Below are positions 10,881 to 21,600 of a DNA stretch of 64,000 bases, in pieces. The DNA lies in contig JBBELK010000060.1 of the NCBI GenBank assembly GCA_037783545.1, positions 2,170,001-2,234,000 on the forward strand, in the 5' to 3' direction. This DNA comes from Henricia sp. BOLD:AAB3569 (Eukaryota > Echinodermata > Asteroidea > Spinulosida > Echinasteridae). Below the pieces are notes generated by a model. The model had not been told where the DNA came from and did not search any database. It saw only the letters and a list, made by a program, of their open reading frames with translations. Position 1 is the first letter of the stretch, and every line of letters starts with the position of its first letter. A program made the translations under genes and the position numbers.

Positions 10881-11618
10881 CGGTCGTATAAAAACAGCGT
10901 TTTCACAGGGTTGTCGATGCCTATAATACAAAGTATGATTTTTTTTTTTTTAATAAAAATTCGCTCGGAGAAAAGAAAAAAATCAAATTTGCTGAGAACC
11001 ACGGACTGTGTATCTTTAACATTGTTTTCACATAAAAGATTATCATAGTGATTTGAAGTTAGCGAAATTTCAGAAATTAGTGAAATCTTTTGTGAACAGT
11101 TGAGTGTGATTTTTCTGTGTTTGCCTAATGAAACATCACAACTTTGCTCATGAATATGCAAATTTTATTTACATCTACATAAAAACTAAAAACCTTGATT
11201 TTAACCCTTAAACAACTTTTGAAAAGAGTTGCTTTTTTCCTCTTTATGCAAATCGAATGGTTCCACTGTGTAGACTTCGTTCATAAAAATACAATTTAAA
11301 GGCCTTTTAAGGTCAGGGTCTTACAACTATTCAAGGTTTTCCTTGTGCATTGATTTCAACCTTGATTTTGCCCTTGGAGGAATGATATAGTTTGACATTG
11401 AGTCTTTTTGTCAATAACAATGGTCATTGGTCACATGTCTAACACATGCCTGGGATGCATGCATCCAAACAATTAATCTGTACAGTCTGCGATTTAGCCT
11501 TGCACATAAGGGAACAAAAAACGTCAGAAGGACTTGAGTTTTGTCTGAGGTGGACATCAAATAAAGGAATTAAGGTCAGGGTTGGATTGATGCATTGCAT
11601 ATGAATTGTATAAGTGGG

Positions 11619-11812
11619 CGTATACCGAGCAACAAAAAGATATGCAAAATTTTTCTCCACGTTTTGATTGAAAAATGCAGTCAATCTGACATTGGGAATT
11701 TTCAGTACATTAAACTTTGTGCAGCCATGCATAATCATACTGTTATGTGAATATTTCGATGTCATCTTAATTACAAAAGAAATTTTCATTAATTTCTTTT
11801 GTTGCTCGGTAT
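11619..11812. repeat. MITE family F, copy 2 (reverse)
   Basis: Bounded by TATACCGAGCAACAAAAAG and TTTGTTGCTCGGTATA. The interior matches 1914-2121 in reverse: AATGCAGTCAATCTGACA, GGGAATTTTCAG and a GAATATTTCGATGTCA block. A partial third copy lies near 14745-14842 and a fragment near 15055-15140. Confidence 0.65.
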
Positions 11813-11867
11813 ATTTGCACTTGGCTTAGGCCATTAAAAAAAAACTGTTTAGTTTGAAAAAACTTTC

Positions 11868-12072
11868 AACCCTGCGCGTCAAAGTTTTTTTTTTTTTAAA
11901 CACTAAAAAAAAAAAAATATCGTCAGTGCGCGTGTCACTTTCAACCCTGCGCGTCACTTTCAACCCTGCGCGTCACTTTAAACCCTGCGCGTCACTTTCA
12001 ACCCTGCGCGTCACTTTCAACCCTGCGCGTCACTTTCAACCCTGCGCGTCATTTTCAACCCTGCGCCTCAAA
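11868..12072. repeat. 20-bp tandem repeat (CCTGCGCGTCACTTTCAA)
   Basis: About eight near-identical 20-bp units of CCTGCGCGTCACTTTCAACC run from about 11938 to 12072, and one diverged unit lies at 11868. The units are separated by an A/T-rich spacer. The open frame through it simply repeats the unit and is not evidence of a gene. Confidence 0.85.
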
Positions 12073-12557
12073 GTTTTTTTTACTTGGGCACTCACTGTCT
12101 GTTGAGTGTTTAGATTAAAAACATGCCTGTTGGCTTCACGTCAACTTGTGACCTTATTGCTTGGAATCCACTTACCAAAAAAAAACGCGTCACCGCATCA
12201 TTTTGGGAGACTTCAACTTACGCTGAACATAGTTCTTTCTTTTTTTTGCCTAATCTGTAGACTTCAAAAGTATTAAGAGACCTATATTGTATCATCATCC
12301 TTTGCATTGACTGCGTGCTGCACTATGGCATGATCAAGTGTTTGTAAATGCAGCCAGTATACAATTTTAAAGGAGGGTATATTCGTGCATTCGGATAACT
12401 CCAGAAACTTTCAGCAACGGGAGGAATTCCTCCTGTTTCAATATGGCGGACTTACGGCTGCCGGACCTAAAGATGATCTCAGAATTGTCAGAAACTTTTG
12501 GTCTGCTGGGAACCAGACTAGCAGTAGGGTTATCTTCCTTTAAATCCATGACCACTT
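12073..12557. other. Intergenic, no gene seen
   Basis: I see no supported feature before the SINE that follows. The ORFs crossing 12367-12804 on the - strand run through the SINE and do not look like protein. Confidence 0.45.
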
Positions 12558-12755
12558 TCCCCGAGCGGTCTAGTGCTTCGAACTTAAGTTCCTGTGCTAG
12601 TACTAGAATGTAGGTTCGATTCCTGGCCGTGACGGGTTGTGGCACCGTGCCCTTGGCTTGAGCAAGGCACTCAACCACACTTGCTCCCATTCCTGTAATT
12701 GGCGGTCCCTCCGCTGTTGGATGTGGTATATAAATAAATAAATAAATAAATAATT
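12558..12755 (+). mobile_element. tRNA-derived SINE
   Basis: A tRNA-like head carries a B box, GGTTCGATTCC, near 12612. Next comes the SINE core CTTGAGCAAGGCACTCAACC, and the copy ends in a tail of about six AAAT units near 12728-12750. The layout is that of a pol III SINE inserted in + orientation. The same core recurs at 57945-58065 and, reversed, at 26745-26990. Confidence 0.8.
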
Positions 12756-13499
12756 TTGTTTGTGTTTGACATTCACAGCAGATTTTGATAAACAAAGCTG
12801 CCACATCTCTCGTTCTAATGAAATTTGAAATTAGAGATATTAATTATTTTGTCTCAAAAGTTACTAAAAATATGTATGAAAAAACAAGGTCGAAATTTCA
12901 AGAAAATGATTCACTGCGGTACTTTAAATTGCTGTATGGACCCCGCAAAATGAAACGGAACACTACTCTTAGAATTAAGCCTCCATGTGGTTCTTTCACC
13001 ACAGTATAATTATGTCCACCAGCACAGTCCTTCAGAGTTCTGAACTTTTGCCCTTTTTCTCCCATTATTTCCAACCCTTCAGAAGGAGACAAAACCTACC
13101 TAGGAAAGAAAATAGTCTGGAGGTATTTACCTCCTGCAGTCCACCAACCCCAAATCCCTCCCCCACAGCACCCTTTACCAGTCAACACTAGGTAAAGTTA
13201 CCCCTAAACCATAAGGTCAGCACGCCTTAGGGGGTATTTTCTTTAACATGTAGTGGTTTTTGTCACTGTCTCTTATGTACAACTTTGTAATTGGAGGACC
13301 ATTCAGGAAGTTGTTCATTTACAAACAGTGAAGTGACGTTTCCTAAATACTGTCATCAACAAGTCTTCAAAGTGCATTTAGCCTCATTCAGAGTGCAAGG
13401 ACATTGCCTTGTCAGGAGGAGAAAGCAGGGCTGAAGGAACAAAGTCACATGACTGAACACAGTTGTCTGCTGTGTGTCAAGTTCCAATGCCAGAGCTGA
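12756..13499. other. Intergenic, no gene seen
   Basis: No repeat family or coding frame is supported here. An inverted CCAAT word (ATTGGTC) near 13512 lies at the start of the possible promoter described next. Confidence 0.4.
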
Positions 13500-13684
13500 C
13501 AAAGTGTTCCTATTGGTCGCTCGCCTGTGTGATGTCAGCACTGGTATAGCCAATTAATAAGCCTTGTTCTCTGACTAGTGTGTCAGCTCTAGAGTTTTGG
13601 TCAGAGGGCCAGGGAGTCCATGTTTTTCAGTAGAGTCCAGTTTTGTCAGTGGAGTGCCAGCAGCGTTGGTACAAATTAAGTTGT
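13500..13684 (+). promoter_or_regulatory. Possible promoter and 5' non-coding exon of the SH2-SH3 gene
   Basis: The first coding exon of the downstream gene starts right after a splice acceptor, so a 5' non-coding exon must lie upstream. This stretch is a candidate. It has an inverted CCAAT (ATTGGTC), a CRE-like TGATGTCA, a second CCAAT, then non-repetitive sequence ending in AAGTT followed by the strong donor GTGAGT at about 13683. The link is inference; another upstream exon could equally be used. A transcript would settle it. Confidence 0.22.
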
Positions 13685-13754
13685 GAGTACTGTTTTGTAT
13701 AGCCATGTCCACATTGGATTTTTTTTTAGGGGGTGGGGTAAAACGAAGGTTGTT

Positions 13755-14100
13755 CCTAATTTAAAGACAGATTACATGATAGGGAAAACAGCAGCATTAC
13801 ATTTACTAAAAAATAATGTTGATAAACTGCCTTGTAGAAATTTCCAATAATACTTCAGAAAACTTTCAAAATCCTTGCATGGTTTTTGTGTTGAATGAAT
13901 GGCCAAAAAAAAATGTTTGTTTAAAAGCACCTTCGGTTGGCAATTTCTCCCACAAAGGTACCATTTTAAATGGGGGGGGGGGGGGGGGGAAATCATGTAG
14001 TGTTTGTTACCATTGTTATCAACACTTTTAGTCGGGGTTTTCTTGTCAACTCGTGAAGTAAACTTTTGGGTAACTGCAAATGATGTATTGGGGCTTTAAC
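13755..14100. repeat. Dispersed repeat family G, copy 1
   Basis: Shares a series of blocks with 46195-46572 and 28410-28768: GATAAACTGCCTTGTAGAAA, AATCCTTGCATGGTTTTTGT, GGCAATTTCTCCCACAAAGG and TTGTTACCATTG, ending GCAAATGATGTATTGGGGCT. Partial copies lie at 24440-24560, 36197-36330 and 47480-47593. It holds a poly-G tract near 13972-13989. Probably a non-autonomous transposon. Confidence 0.65.
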
Positions 14101-14849
14101 CAAATGTGGTAAAATGCGGTTGGCTAGGAAACACCCGAACTTATTAAGTGTAGGTTGTTGGGTCAAAATTTTGATAATGTACCGGGTTTACCTCTAAAAC
14201 TAGAGTGAGAATCACAATAAAATTTGGTGGAGATACGCATCTGAAATGTCACAATTTTGGGATAGGTCACATTATTGGCCCAGTGACAAACGTTTGTGGA
14301 TTTCACATTTTTTCCAATCTGTCCTTTATATAAAAGGAAAAAAATCGTTTAGGTCAGTTAGTGACAGAATTCTGGATGATTTTTGCCTTACTTTGTGGTG
14401 ATTCTAAATTTTCCTCACTCGCCGTGATACAGAATTTTGTATAAACACGTGTACGTACCTTCAAGAAAAATGTATTTTGGGACTTCGCTGAAAAACAAGG
14501 TGTTGTGTGAAAATAAAACCGACTGAATTTAGATAAAATCTCTCTGAAAACAACTTGCGTCTTTCCGGGCTGTAGGAGCTTTATACATGTATACATAGCA
14601 TAGGTGTTTTTTGTGTTTTTTAGACTACAGTACATGAATGTTTTTGAGACCCCAAGAAATTTTAGAACTTATTTTTCTGTTTTACACACTAAAAATAAAG
14701 TGTTGAATTAACTTTCAGTGGTCAATGACAACCTTTAAAATGTTGAATGTTATGCAAAGATTTTGATGTCAACTTAATTACAAAAGAGATTTTTCAAATT
14801 TTGATTAAACTAAAAATTTGCATTCCTTTTGTTGTTGCTCGGTTTAATG
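14101..14849. other. Intergenic, no gene seen
   Basis: No supported gene. The right part (about 14745-14842) is a decayed family F copy ending TTTTGTTGTTGCTCGG. Confidence 0.4.
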
Positions 14850-15000
14850 TTAAAGGGGGAATTTTGGCAACACAGATCAAATTTTCCAGAAAGTACCTTT
14901 GTCTGGTCTCAAAATAAAAGAAGTAAGTTTCAGTTGTTCTGAAGAGATAACTTAGGCCCAAAAAGGGTTACAAATAGTGTGACAACATGCCTTTCTAAAA
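14850..15000. repeat. Family H repeat, left half only
   Basis: Matches the left arm of the complete palindrome at 48378-48811: AAAGGGGGAATTTTGG, CAGAAAGTACCTTTGTCTGG, TCTCAAAATAAAAGAAGTAA and AACTTAGGCCCAAAAAGGG. The right arm is missing, replaced after about 15060 by family F-like sequence. Confidence 0.6.
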
Positions 15001-15599
15001 ACCCTGTGTACAAATTTCCAATATACGCTCATAAACCCGGACAGACACTTTTTATGACCGCATAAAGCTTCTGTGTGCTGAAAATTCCCACTCTCAGATT
15101 GACTACGTTTTTCAAAAAGTGGAGAAAGTTTTTGCGTTTCTTTGCGTTCTTTGCATTTTACGTTGAAGGCAGAATGCATCATTGTTTTTTGCTATAAGTT
15201 TAATTAACCCTCTTACTGTTGCACCCTCTATTATTATTTGCAATATCAAGCATAGAAGAGTTAATGGATGCATGTGAATGATGGGTACAATTTAATATTA
15301 TTATTTCAAATAACACAAATCTTTTTATACATGTACAATTGTGTTTGAGGAATATGAGATTGATGTACTAGTTATACCATTTAAAAGTTTTATTTAATAT
15401 TTCAGTTTTCAGTGTGTACTCAATTTTGTAAAATTCTCAGAATTAAATTAACTTTGAAATACATGTACTGTATGTACATGTAGGCAGGTAAAATTGGTAC
15501 ATTCCTCCATGAAACGGTGTTTTACATGAAAACAGGAAAAACAAAAGTTAATGAGCTTGAAAATGTTGCAAAACCCCGAGTCCAAGTACATTCCCCTAT

Positions 15600-16110
15600 C
15601 CCTCATCCACCTCCCACACACACGCACTTAATTGCGAGCCATTGTGCATAATTAATTGTCCCAGCCACCAGAGTTTTCCCTACATCCGGCCTGACATTTC
15701 GTCACGAGCCGGCAGGAAATACCATCATAATCAAATCAGGCCGGCGACCCAACTCATTTTATTGGAATTTGACGAGTGTGCCGGCATTCCTTGGAGCAGA
15801 ACGGAGCAGCTTGACGGCTCTAATCATTTTGCCCCGGAGATTAAAAAACAAGAGAGATCCTCGTCTCATATTTTTCATGGAACCAATTCACCGTGCGAAA
15901 CCAGATGTTATTAGGGCAGATTGAACGTACTCTTCTCCCCCCCCCCCCCCCCCCCCCCCACCCCTTCCCATAAAAAAAGAAAAATCCTATCAGACAGAGG
16001 CTCAGAACAGCATGTTATAGCTGATTAGTCGAGGGTGCGCGGAGGCGATTACGCCTTTTCACACACCAAAGATTAAAGAAGCATCAGAACCCAATATTTT
16101 TATATGGAAC
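15600..16110. promoter_or_regulatory. Candidate conserved non-coding region
   Basis: About 500 bp of complex, balanced-composition sequence with no match to any repeat in the window, set among AT-rich repeats. It includes CATAATTAATTG, paired CCGGC-containing words, TAATCATTTTG and GATTAGTCGAGG, and one poly-C tract near 15936-15960. The 90-residue open frame at 15642-15914 has no start context, splice sites or family resemblance. It lies 2.4 kb upstream of the SH2-SH3 coding exons, so an enhancer is possible. That is inference. Confidence 0.28.
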
Positions 16111-16199
16111 TCAGTGGTAAAATCATGGTGAATACCAGCAAAATTACTCAGAAATTTGTCATTAATTTATCACATACGGTTAAAAAAAAAAAAGAACTG

Positions 16200-16400
16200 C
16201 TAATTAATCTCTGAATGAAAAATCAAATGAGCTGAGAGATGTATCATATTTTCAGTCTGTAATGTGTATGAACACCTCTTGTGGCAAGCCTGACTGCGCC
16301 AGCCGGCGGGCAGCCTCCATAAGAGCCACTGAGGCAGGATGCGCCACTCTGCCTGAAGTGCTTTCCTGCCTGAAGTATAATTCGCGTTACTTTTTTTTAA
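16200..16400 (-). pseudogene. Tc1/mariner transposase remnant
   Basis: The reverse strand reads LQAEWRILPQ-x-LLWRL, a decayed version of the C-terminal segment of a Tc1-type DDE transposase. The better copy at 31226-31390 reads FQAEWHTLPQQVLWRLV. About 100 bp align between the two at DNA level (CACCTCTTGTGGCA, GCCTCCATAAGA, GCCACTCTGCCTGAA). Only this short segment survives; the catalytic region and terminal repeats are absent. Confidence 0.6.
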
Positions 16401-17028
16401 CCGTATTTTGTGTACTAATACTATCCTTTGGAGGGTCATAGTACTTTCGTGTTTTGATTGCAAGAAAGGCCATTTAAAGTTTGTACACTTGTTTAACAGT
16501 GTCCTCATTGACTAGTGTACATTTATCTGCTGTGTTTATGACGTTTGACGTGATCAGTGCAAATTGTTGAATTAGCAAGAATGCGTATTATTTGATGTAT
16601 TTTTCAGTTCATAAAAGTGAAGTTTGACCAGGTATTTGAAGATTATCTTGACAACACTGGGTCCATCCAAAGTTGCCTGTGTATGAACTTTATCCTCAGT
16701 GTCTATAAACCAGTGCTATAAACACGCGCCATTTATTACACTAATGATGGTCGAAAGTGCATGTAGCCTCCAGCCAACTAGTGAGGCCGGCAACTATGGT
16801 GTACGTATCTACTACAAGACATGTGAATTGAGGCAGCCGTTTTGTTAATCATGATAATGAGTCTCTGGGTGTAGCCTACAGTACAATGTATGTGGGGCTT
16901 TTGCTGCATGAAATACAGGTGTAAATTGTCTGTATGTATCAGAGCTTGGTACAGTATAGTCTATACAGTTTATAATCTGTGCTTAAAAATCTGGGTGTAC
17001 GTATATAGATGGATATGGATGGATATAT
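16401..17028. other. Intergenic, no gene seen
   Basis: I see no coding frame, RNA gene or repeat family that I can support in this stretch. Confidence 0.4.
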
Positions 17029-17144
17029 TACAGTGAAACTTGTATATAGTGGCCACTATAAACAGGTGGCCTCATTAGAAGTTGCTTAAGCATTATACAC
17101 ATGGCACCTTTATCAGGGTGGCCTTAGTAGCAGGTTTCACTGTA
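17029..17144. mobile_element. Short Tc1/mariner-type MITE
   Basis: A 116-bp element with inverted ends TACAGTGAAAC and GTTTCACTGTA. Inside, TATAGTGGCC and GGTGGCC words repeat. The TACAGT ends place it with Tc1/mariner-type elements, whose target is TA. A longer relative lies at 40259-41033. Confidence 0.7.
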
Positions 17145-17364
17145 CATGTATTTCAACTAACCATCCAGTGGCAAAAAATGGACTTCCTACTCAATGAAGA
17201 GAGTATAGGCCTTGACTTAATAATGAGCTTTATATGAGAACGAGCTTTATATCGTTGGGTGTTGGAACGAGACTTTACCCGTCTAGAATAGACCAGACGG
17301 CCATCTTTGCAGGTTTTCTTATAAACTGTACGCCACCCCCTGGGGACTAACGGCATGTTTCTAC

Positions 17365-17897
17365 CAGGGTTGTAACGAGTCTCCCTCTGCTTGAGTCTCA
17401 AGTCAAGTCAAGTCATTTGAGGTTCGAGTCTCTAGTCAAGTCGAGTCATTTGAGGTTCGAGTCTCAAGTAAAGTCAAGTCATTTGAGGTTCGAGTCTCAA
17501 GTAAAGTCAAGTCATTTGAGGTTCTAGTCTCTAGTCAAGTCAAGTCATTTGAGGTTCGAGTCTCAAGTAAAGTCATTCGAGGTTGGAGTCTCTAGTCAAG
17601 TCAAGTCATTTGAGGTTCGAGTCTCAAGTAAAGTTAAGTCATTTGAGGTTCGAGTCTCTAGTCAAGTCAAGTCAAGTCATTTGAGGTTCGAGTCTCAAGT
17701 AAAGTCATTCGAGGTTCGAGTCTCTAGTCAAGTCAAGTCATTTGAGGTTCGAGTCTCAAGTAAAGTCAAGTCATTTGAGGTTCGAGTCTCAAGTAAAGTC
17801 AAGTAATTTGAGGTTAGAGTCTCAAGTAAAGTCAGTGAAAATTGAGACTCGAGTCGACTCGAGTCCGGAGTCTCAAGTCCGTGTCAGTACAACCCTG
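17365..17897. mobile_element. hAT-type non-autonomous element filled with a minisatellite
   Basis: The 533-bp element starts CAGGGTTGTA and ends TACAACCCTG, a 10-bp perfect inverted repeat. It is flanked on both sides by the identical 8-bp duplication GTTTCTAC (17357-17364 and 17898-17905), the hallmark of hAT transposition. Almost the whole interior is a minisatellite of about 33-bp units built from GAGTCTC, AAGTCAAGTCATTTGAGG and TTCGAG, with about 13 GAGGTT words. No transposase is encoded. The perfect duplication suggests a fairly recent insertion. Confidence 0.88.
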
Positions 17898-17905
17898 GTT
17901 TCTAC

Positions 17906-18469
17906 TGCGGACATCAACATTAAATACCTTATTTGGTGACGTGTTAGGTAACTTCTTTAAATGCTTTTTTAGCTCTTTCCACTACAGGCGAAAACAAAAA
18001 ACATGGTTCATGGCGCGCTATGTTGAAAAGACGCGGCCCACACAAAAATGATCGCCTGTTTCTTCTGCCAAAATACCAAATGTTGCACGCTACGGCAAAA
18101 ACCTTTTCTGAACAGATTAATTTGCCGTTGTGCGCATCGGCAAATAACTGGATGGAAAATGGTACCAGAGCATTTCCAAAATGGTGACCATGCTCAGTAG
18201 AAACACAGTGTTTGCCTCCCAATCTTTCACTATGGTGCACCGCTCACAGCGGCTCGAGAAATGTTTGCTTCCGGCCGGAAAACCGCTGTCAGCGGCTCGC
18301 TTGTACACATAAACAAATCATGCATTCGATTAATTACGTCACAGACCTTTAAAAAAAGATGTCGTGAAAGAGTTAAGACGACCATCGTGCAAAGGGCATA
18401 ATTATAAGCAAGTGCACACTCTCGTTTTTCTTGCATTACTTATTTCCATTTTCCCCCTTTCGACCCCAG
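17906..18469. other. 5' flank of the SH2-SH3 coding exons
   Basis: No repeat boundaries or coding frame are supported. The last 30 bases are a pyrimidine-rich tract (ATTTCCATTTTCCCCC) ending CCCCAG, which serves as the splice acceptor for the first coding exon. Confidence 0.45.
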
Positions 18470-18690
18470 AACTAAAATGTCGGGCTCAAAGCAGCAACAC
18501 ACGACAGCAATCTCCACGTCTTCTCATCTATCACCACCGTCCTCTGGACTGATGACAACCCCGCAGTCCAAGGGTGTCCCGCTATGGTTTCACGGCCTCA
18601 TGGCGCGTAATGTGGCCGAGGATTTACTGCTGAAGAACCCACAGGCAGCTGTGGGGCTCTTTCTGGTCAGGCAGAGCAGCAACAGAGGGG
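18470..18690 (+). CDS. SH2-SH3 gene, first coding exon
   Basis: The acceptor CCCCAG at 18464-18469 lies seven bases before the ATG at 18477, so the 5' UTR is split by an intron. The exon codes for residues 1-71, a Ser/Thr-rich leader and the first half of SH2 through the FLVR loop. It ends with the donor GTGAGT at 18691 in phase 1. I chose this ATG because it is the first in frame after the acceptor. Confidence 0.85.
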
Positions 18691-21600
18691 GTGAGTTGTG
18701 TGCATGATGTGACAGATACATGTAGGAGGTTGCTCTAGTAATGTCTATCATGGGGCATGCCCGAGTACCCACACTCATTTTCCGAAAACAAAGTTAAGCA
18801 TGGTTTGTACTTTACGCGGAAGCAAACACGTACGCAAATATGATGTAAATCTGACTTCGCTGTGACGTTGAATTTGTGTTCGTATTCACGTTCACGTGAA
18901 GTATGAACCAATGTTGCAACTTAGTTTCATATTTCTCTAAAATTCTCTCTAAGGCCAAACAAAATAAATGTTGCGTTTACGGTAACGGCCTAAAACAAAT
19001 CCAGGTAGGTAGGAAAATAATTTTATTTTGTCATTTGTTTTTACATTTCAGTTCATGCATTTGCGTGTTGTTTTGCAATGTTTCAAACTCACTATTAACA
19101 CTTTTAACCATGTTCATGTACAAGTGTAGAAAATGTTATGTTCATTGGAAATTATTGCAAATAGTGCTCACTTTAAATTATCAACTTAAAAATTGGCAAT
19201 AAAAAGTTTGAGGTCGGCAATTTGGCCTCAAAAATTCCAGGTAGGTCGGGTTACCGTAAACACACCATTTATTTTGTTTGGCCTAAGTATACTGCATCTT
19301 CTCTCTAAGTTTTAATTTCTTAATTGGTATTGTCTCTGCGTAATAATAGTCTCACCAGCAACTCGGCACTGTTTAAAAGTAGTGTACTTACTGTACCAGC
19401 TGACAAAGATTATTAATTTGATTTGTTTTTTCTTCGGTTCCATTTTTAAAAGTTAGTAGCACTGAAAATTGCTGTAGGTAAAATTTTAAAAAATCCACCT
19501 ATAGACCATATCGAATAGCCGCTATTTCGTGGGGCAGTTTCTTTGTTCCTTGAGGACATGCATAGTTGCACATATTGTGCTTCCATTGTTGAACAGTTTA
19601 AGTAACAAAAGGTGCCCCATGAAATGGTGGCTATTCGATATGGTCTATTGCTTTATTTTCACCTACGAGACCATCTCATGATCAAGTCTCAAGTGCAACT
19701 AAAGCCCCAAACACTGGCTGGTGCATCATTCTTTAACTCTTGCACAACGGAATTGTTTTTACGGTCTGTGACTAATTGAAGGCCAGATTTGTTTGTTTAC
19801 AGCGAGCCACTGGCAGGGTTTTCTGACCATGTTTCTCAAGCCACTGTGAGTGGTGCATCATAGCAAATTAAAGTGTTTTGTTTAAATGACAACAAGGTTT
19901 AACGCTTTATCCCCCTTCCCCCTTTTTTTGGTTCAGGTCACTTTGTCATCTCAGTAAACACCGGCGCCACAGTCAATCACTACCTGGTCGAAACATTAGA
20001 GTCCATGTTCTATGTGAGGCGGGACCGGAGTCGAGAAAGGGGGCGTGACATTCAAGCCAGAGACCTATGCAGTCTGGTCCATTGCTATCGAGGAACGCCA
20101 TTGGATGAATCAGGTCAGCTGACTAACAGACTGTGTTTGGTTCAGCATTTCCGTTAGTGATTGAATCACAACAGGAGTTATTCTGTGTTTCCGAAGTTGT
20201 CAGCAAGTTCCGAATCTTTAAGTCCAAGCAAGTCTCATCTCAAGTCCCATGTAATAGCTCGTATTCCTGAACGCGTGAGGGAGCTCGATCTAGGTGATAA
20301 TTTTGAGGAAAATGGCCATAGCTGACATGGGGATCACGTCCGTACATAGGAAAAAGTCGCGTACGTGGAGTGCGGGACAGATTTCCATTAAAAGTAAACG
20401 TTTGGAAGGCGTGCGCATATAGCGCGTTGAGTGTTTGAACATATTGCACGATGGGCGCAGGCCACTTACGCATTCAGGAATACAGCCTATTGAAGTAACA
20501 CATACATGAAGTAACACCACATATGAAGTAACACCACATGTGGTAAAATTCATGCCTTGGTTATTCATAAAAAACTTTATAGTCTGATCTTAGAAGAGGT
20601 GGTAATTTTTAAATTAAAAGGAAGGTTTTAGTCACTCTGAGACTTTGTACGGTGCCTGTCAAGTTTCAATGACACTCTAGATTGAGGTGGCAACTAAATG
20701 AACAGTCTATATACAATATAGGTACAATTTCAATGACTCCATGGTCATGGTTTCCACCATTTTGTGTGACATTTGACGGTCATGGCTCACCAGTAAAATG
20801 AGGGAGAAAAATGTATTAGTATACCTGCCAACTAGTCCGATTTTATCATATTTGTTCCGATTTTTTAAGTGTTAAAAGTGTTGAAAATCGGAACAGTTGT
20901 TAAACGGTCCACTTGACTCCCCACGCGCATGTGTTATGTGTACATGAAAACGGGTGCAGTACTATGTCAACTTGACCGTTGTACCAACTCGACCGTTACA
21001 AGTTTTACTACAGTCTGATTTTGTTTTACTCGGCAATGTTGGCAGGTATGAATTAGTTGCACTTATCTCTGTAACTTTACTTTATTGGCTATTGCACCAT
21101 AGCTCCATAGTGATTTTTTTTTTTTAAAAAGGAACCACAACGAGATATTGAACCCGCCACACCAAGTTTTCATTCCAATGTTGTGTGTTTTTCTTGTAGG
21201 GCTAACATTGAAGGAGGGCCTCTTCTGCACAATTCCCGTAACAGTAACAGCACCGTTGACGGCCATGACAAGATCAAAGATAAACCACAACTACATCCCA
21301 CTACATATGGACAATCGCGAGTACATAGCACTGGAGGAATTCACCGCCGGGGATGATCTACAAGCATTGTCATTCAGGAAAGGCGAAGTTCTGACGGTGT
21401 TACAGAAGGAGAGTAAGAATTGGTGGTTTGCGTACAACATCCAGCAAGATTTAGGTTATATACCGGCGTCACTGGTTTGTAACCTAAAGGAATGGGAACA
21501 GAAGTGTAAAAACAGTGCTGCGTTCTGTAACTTTGGTTGCTTGGATACGGACGGTGTTTTTGTTTCAAACCGGGAAACGACGGAAGAGAGTGTAGCACAG

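Noticed and set aside
10652-11161. 169-codon reverse frame
   Set aside because: It crosses an imperfect inverted repeat and A-rich DNA; composition and lack of any motif argue against protein.
11854-12105. 83-codon frame with repeated STLRVTFNPARH
   Set aside because: It is the 20-bp tandem repeat translated.
15642-15914. 90-codon frame in the repeat-free island
   Set aside because: No start context, no splice partners and no family resemblance; kept only as candidate non-coding conserved DNA.
17549-17939. Frames with repeated VKSFEVRVSSQ
   Set aside because: They are the interior minisatellite of the hAT element.
21148-21199. Upstream extension of the adaptor's last frame with its own ATG
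   Set aside because: The frame is open, but the TTTTCTTGTAG acceptor and the phase-1 join to the SH2 exon show this part is intron.
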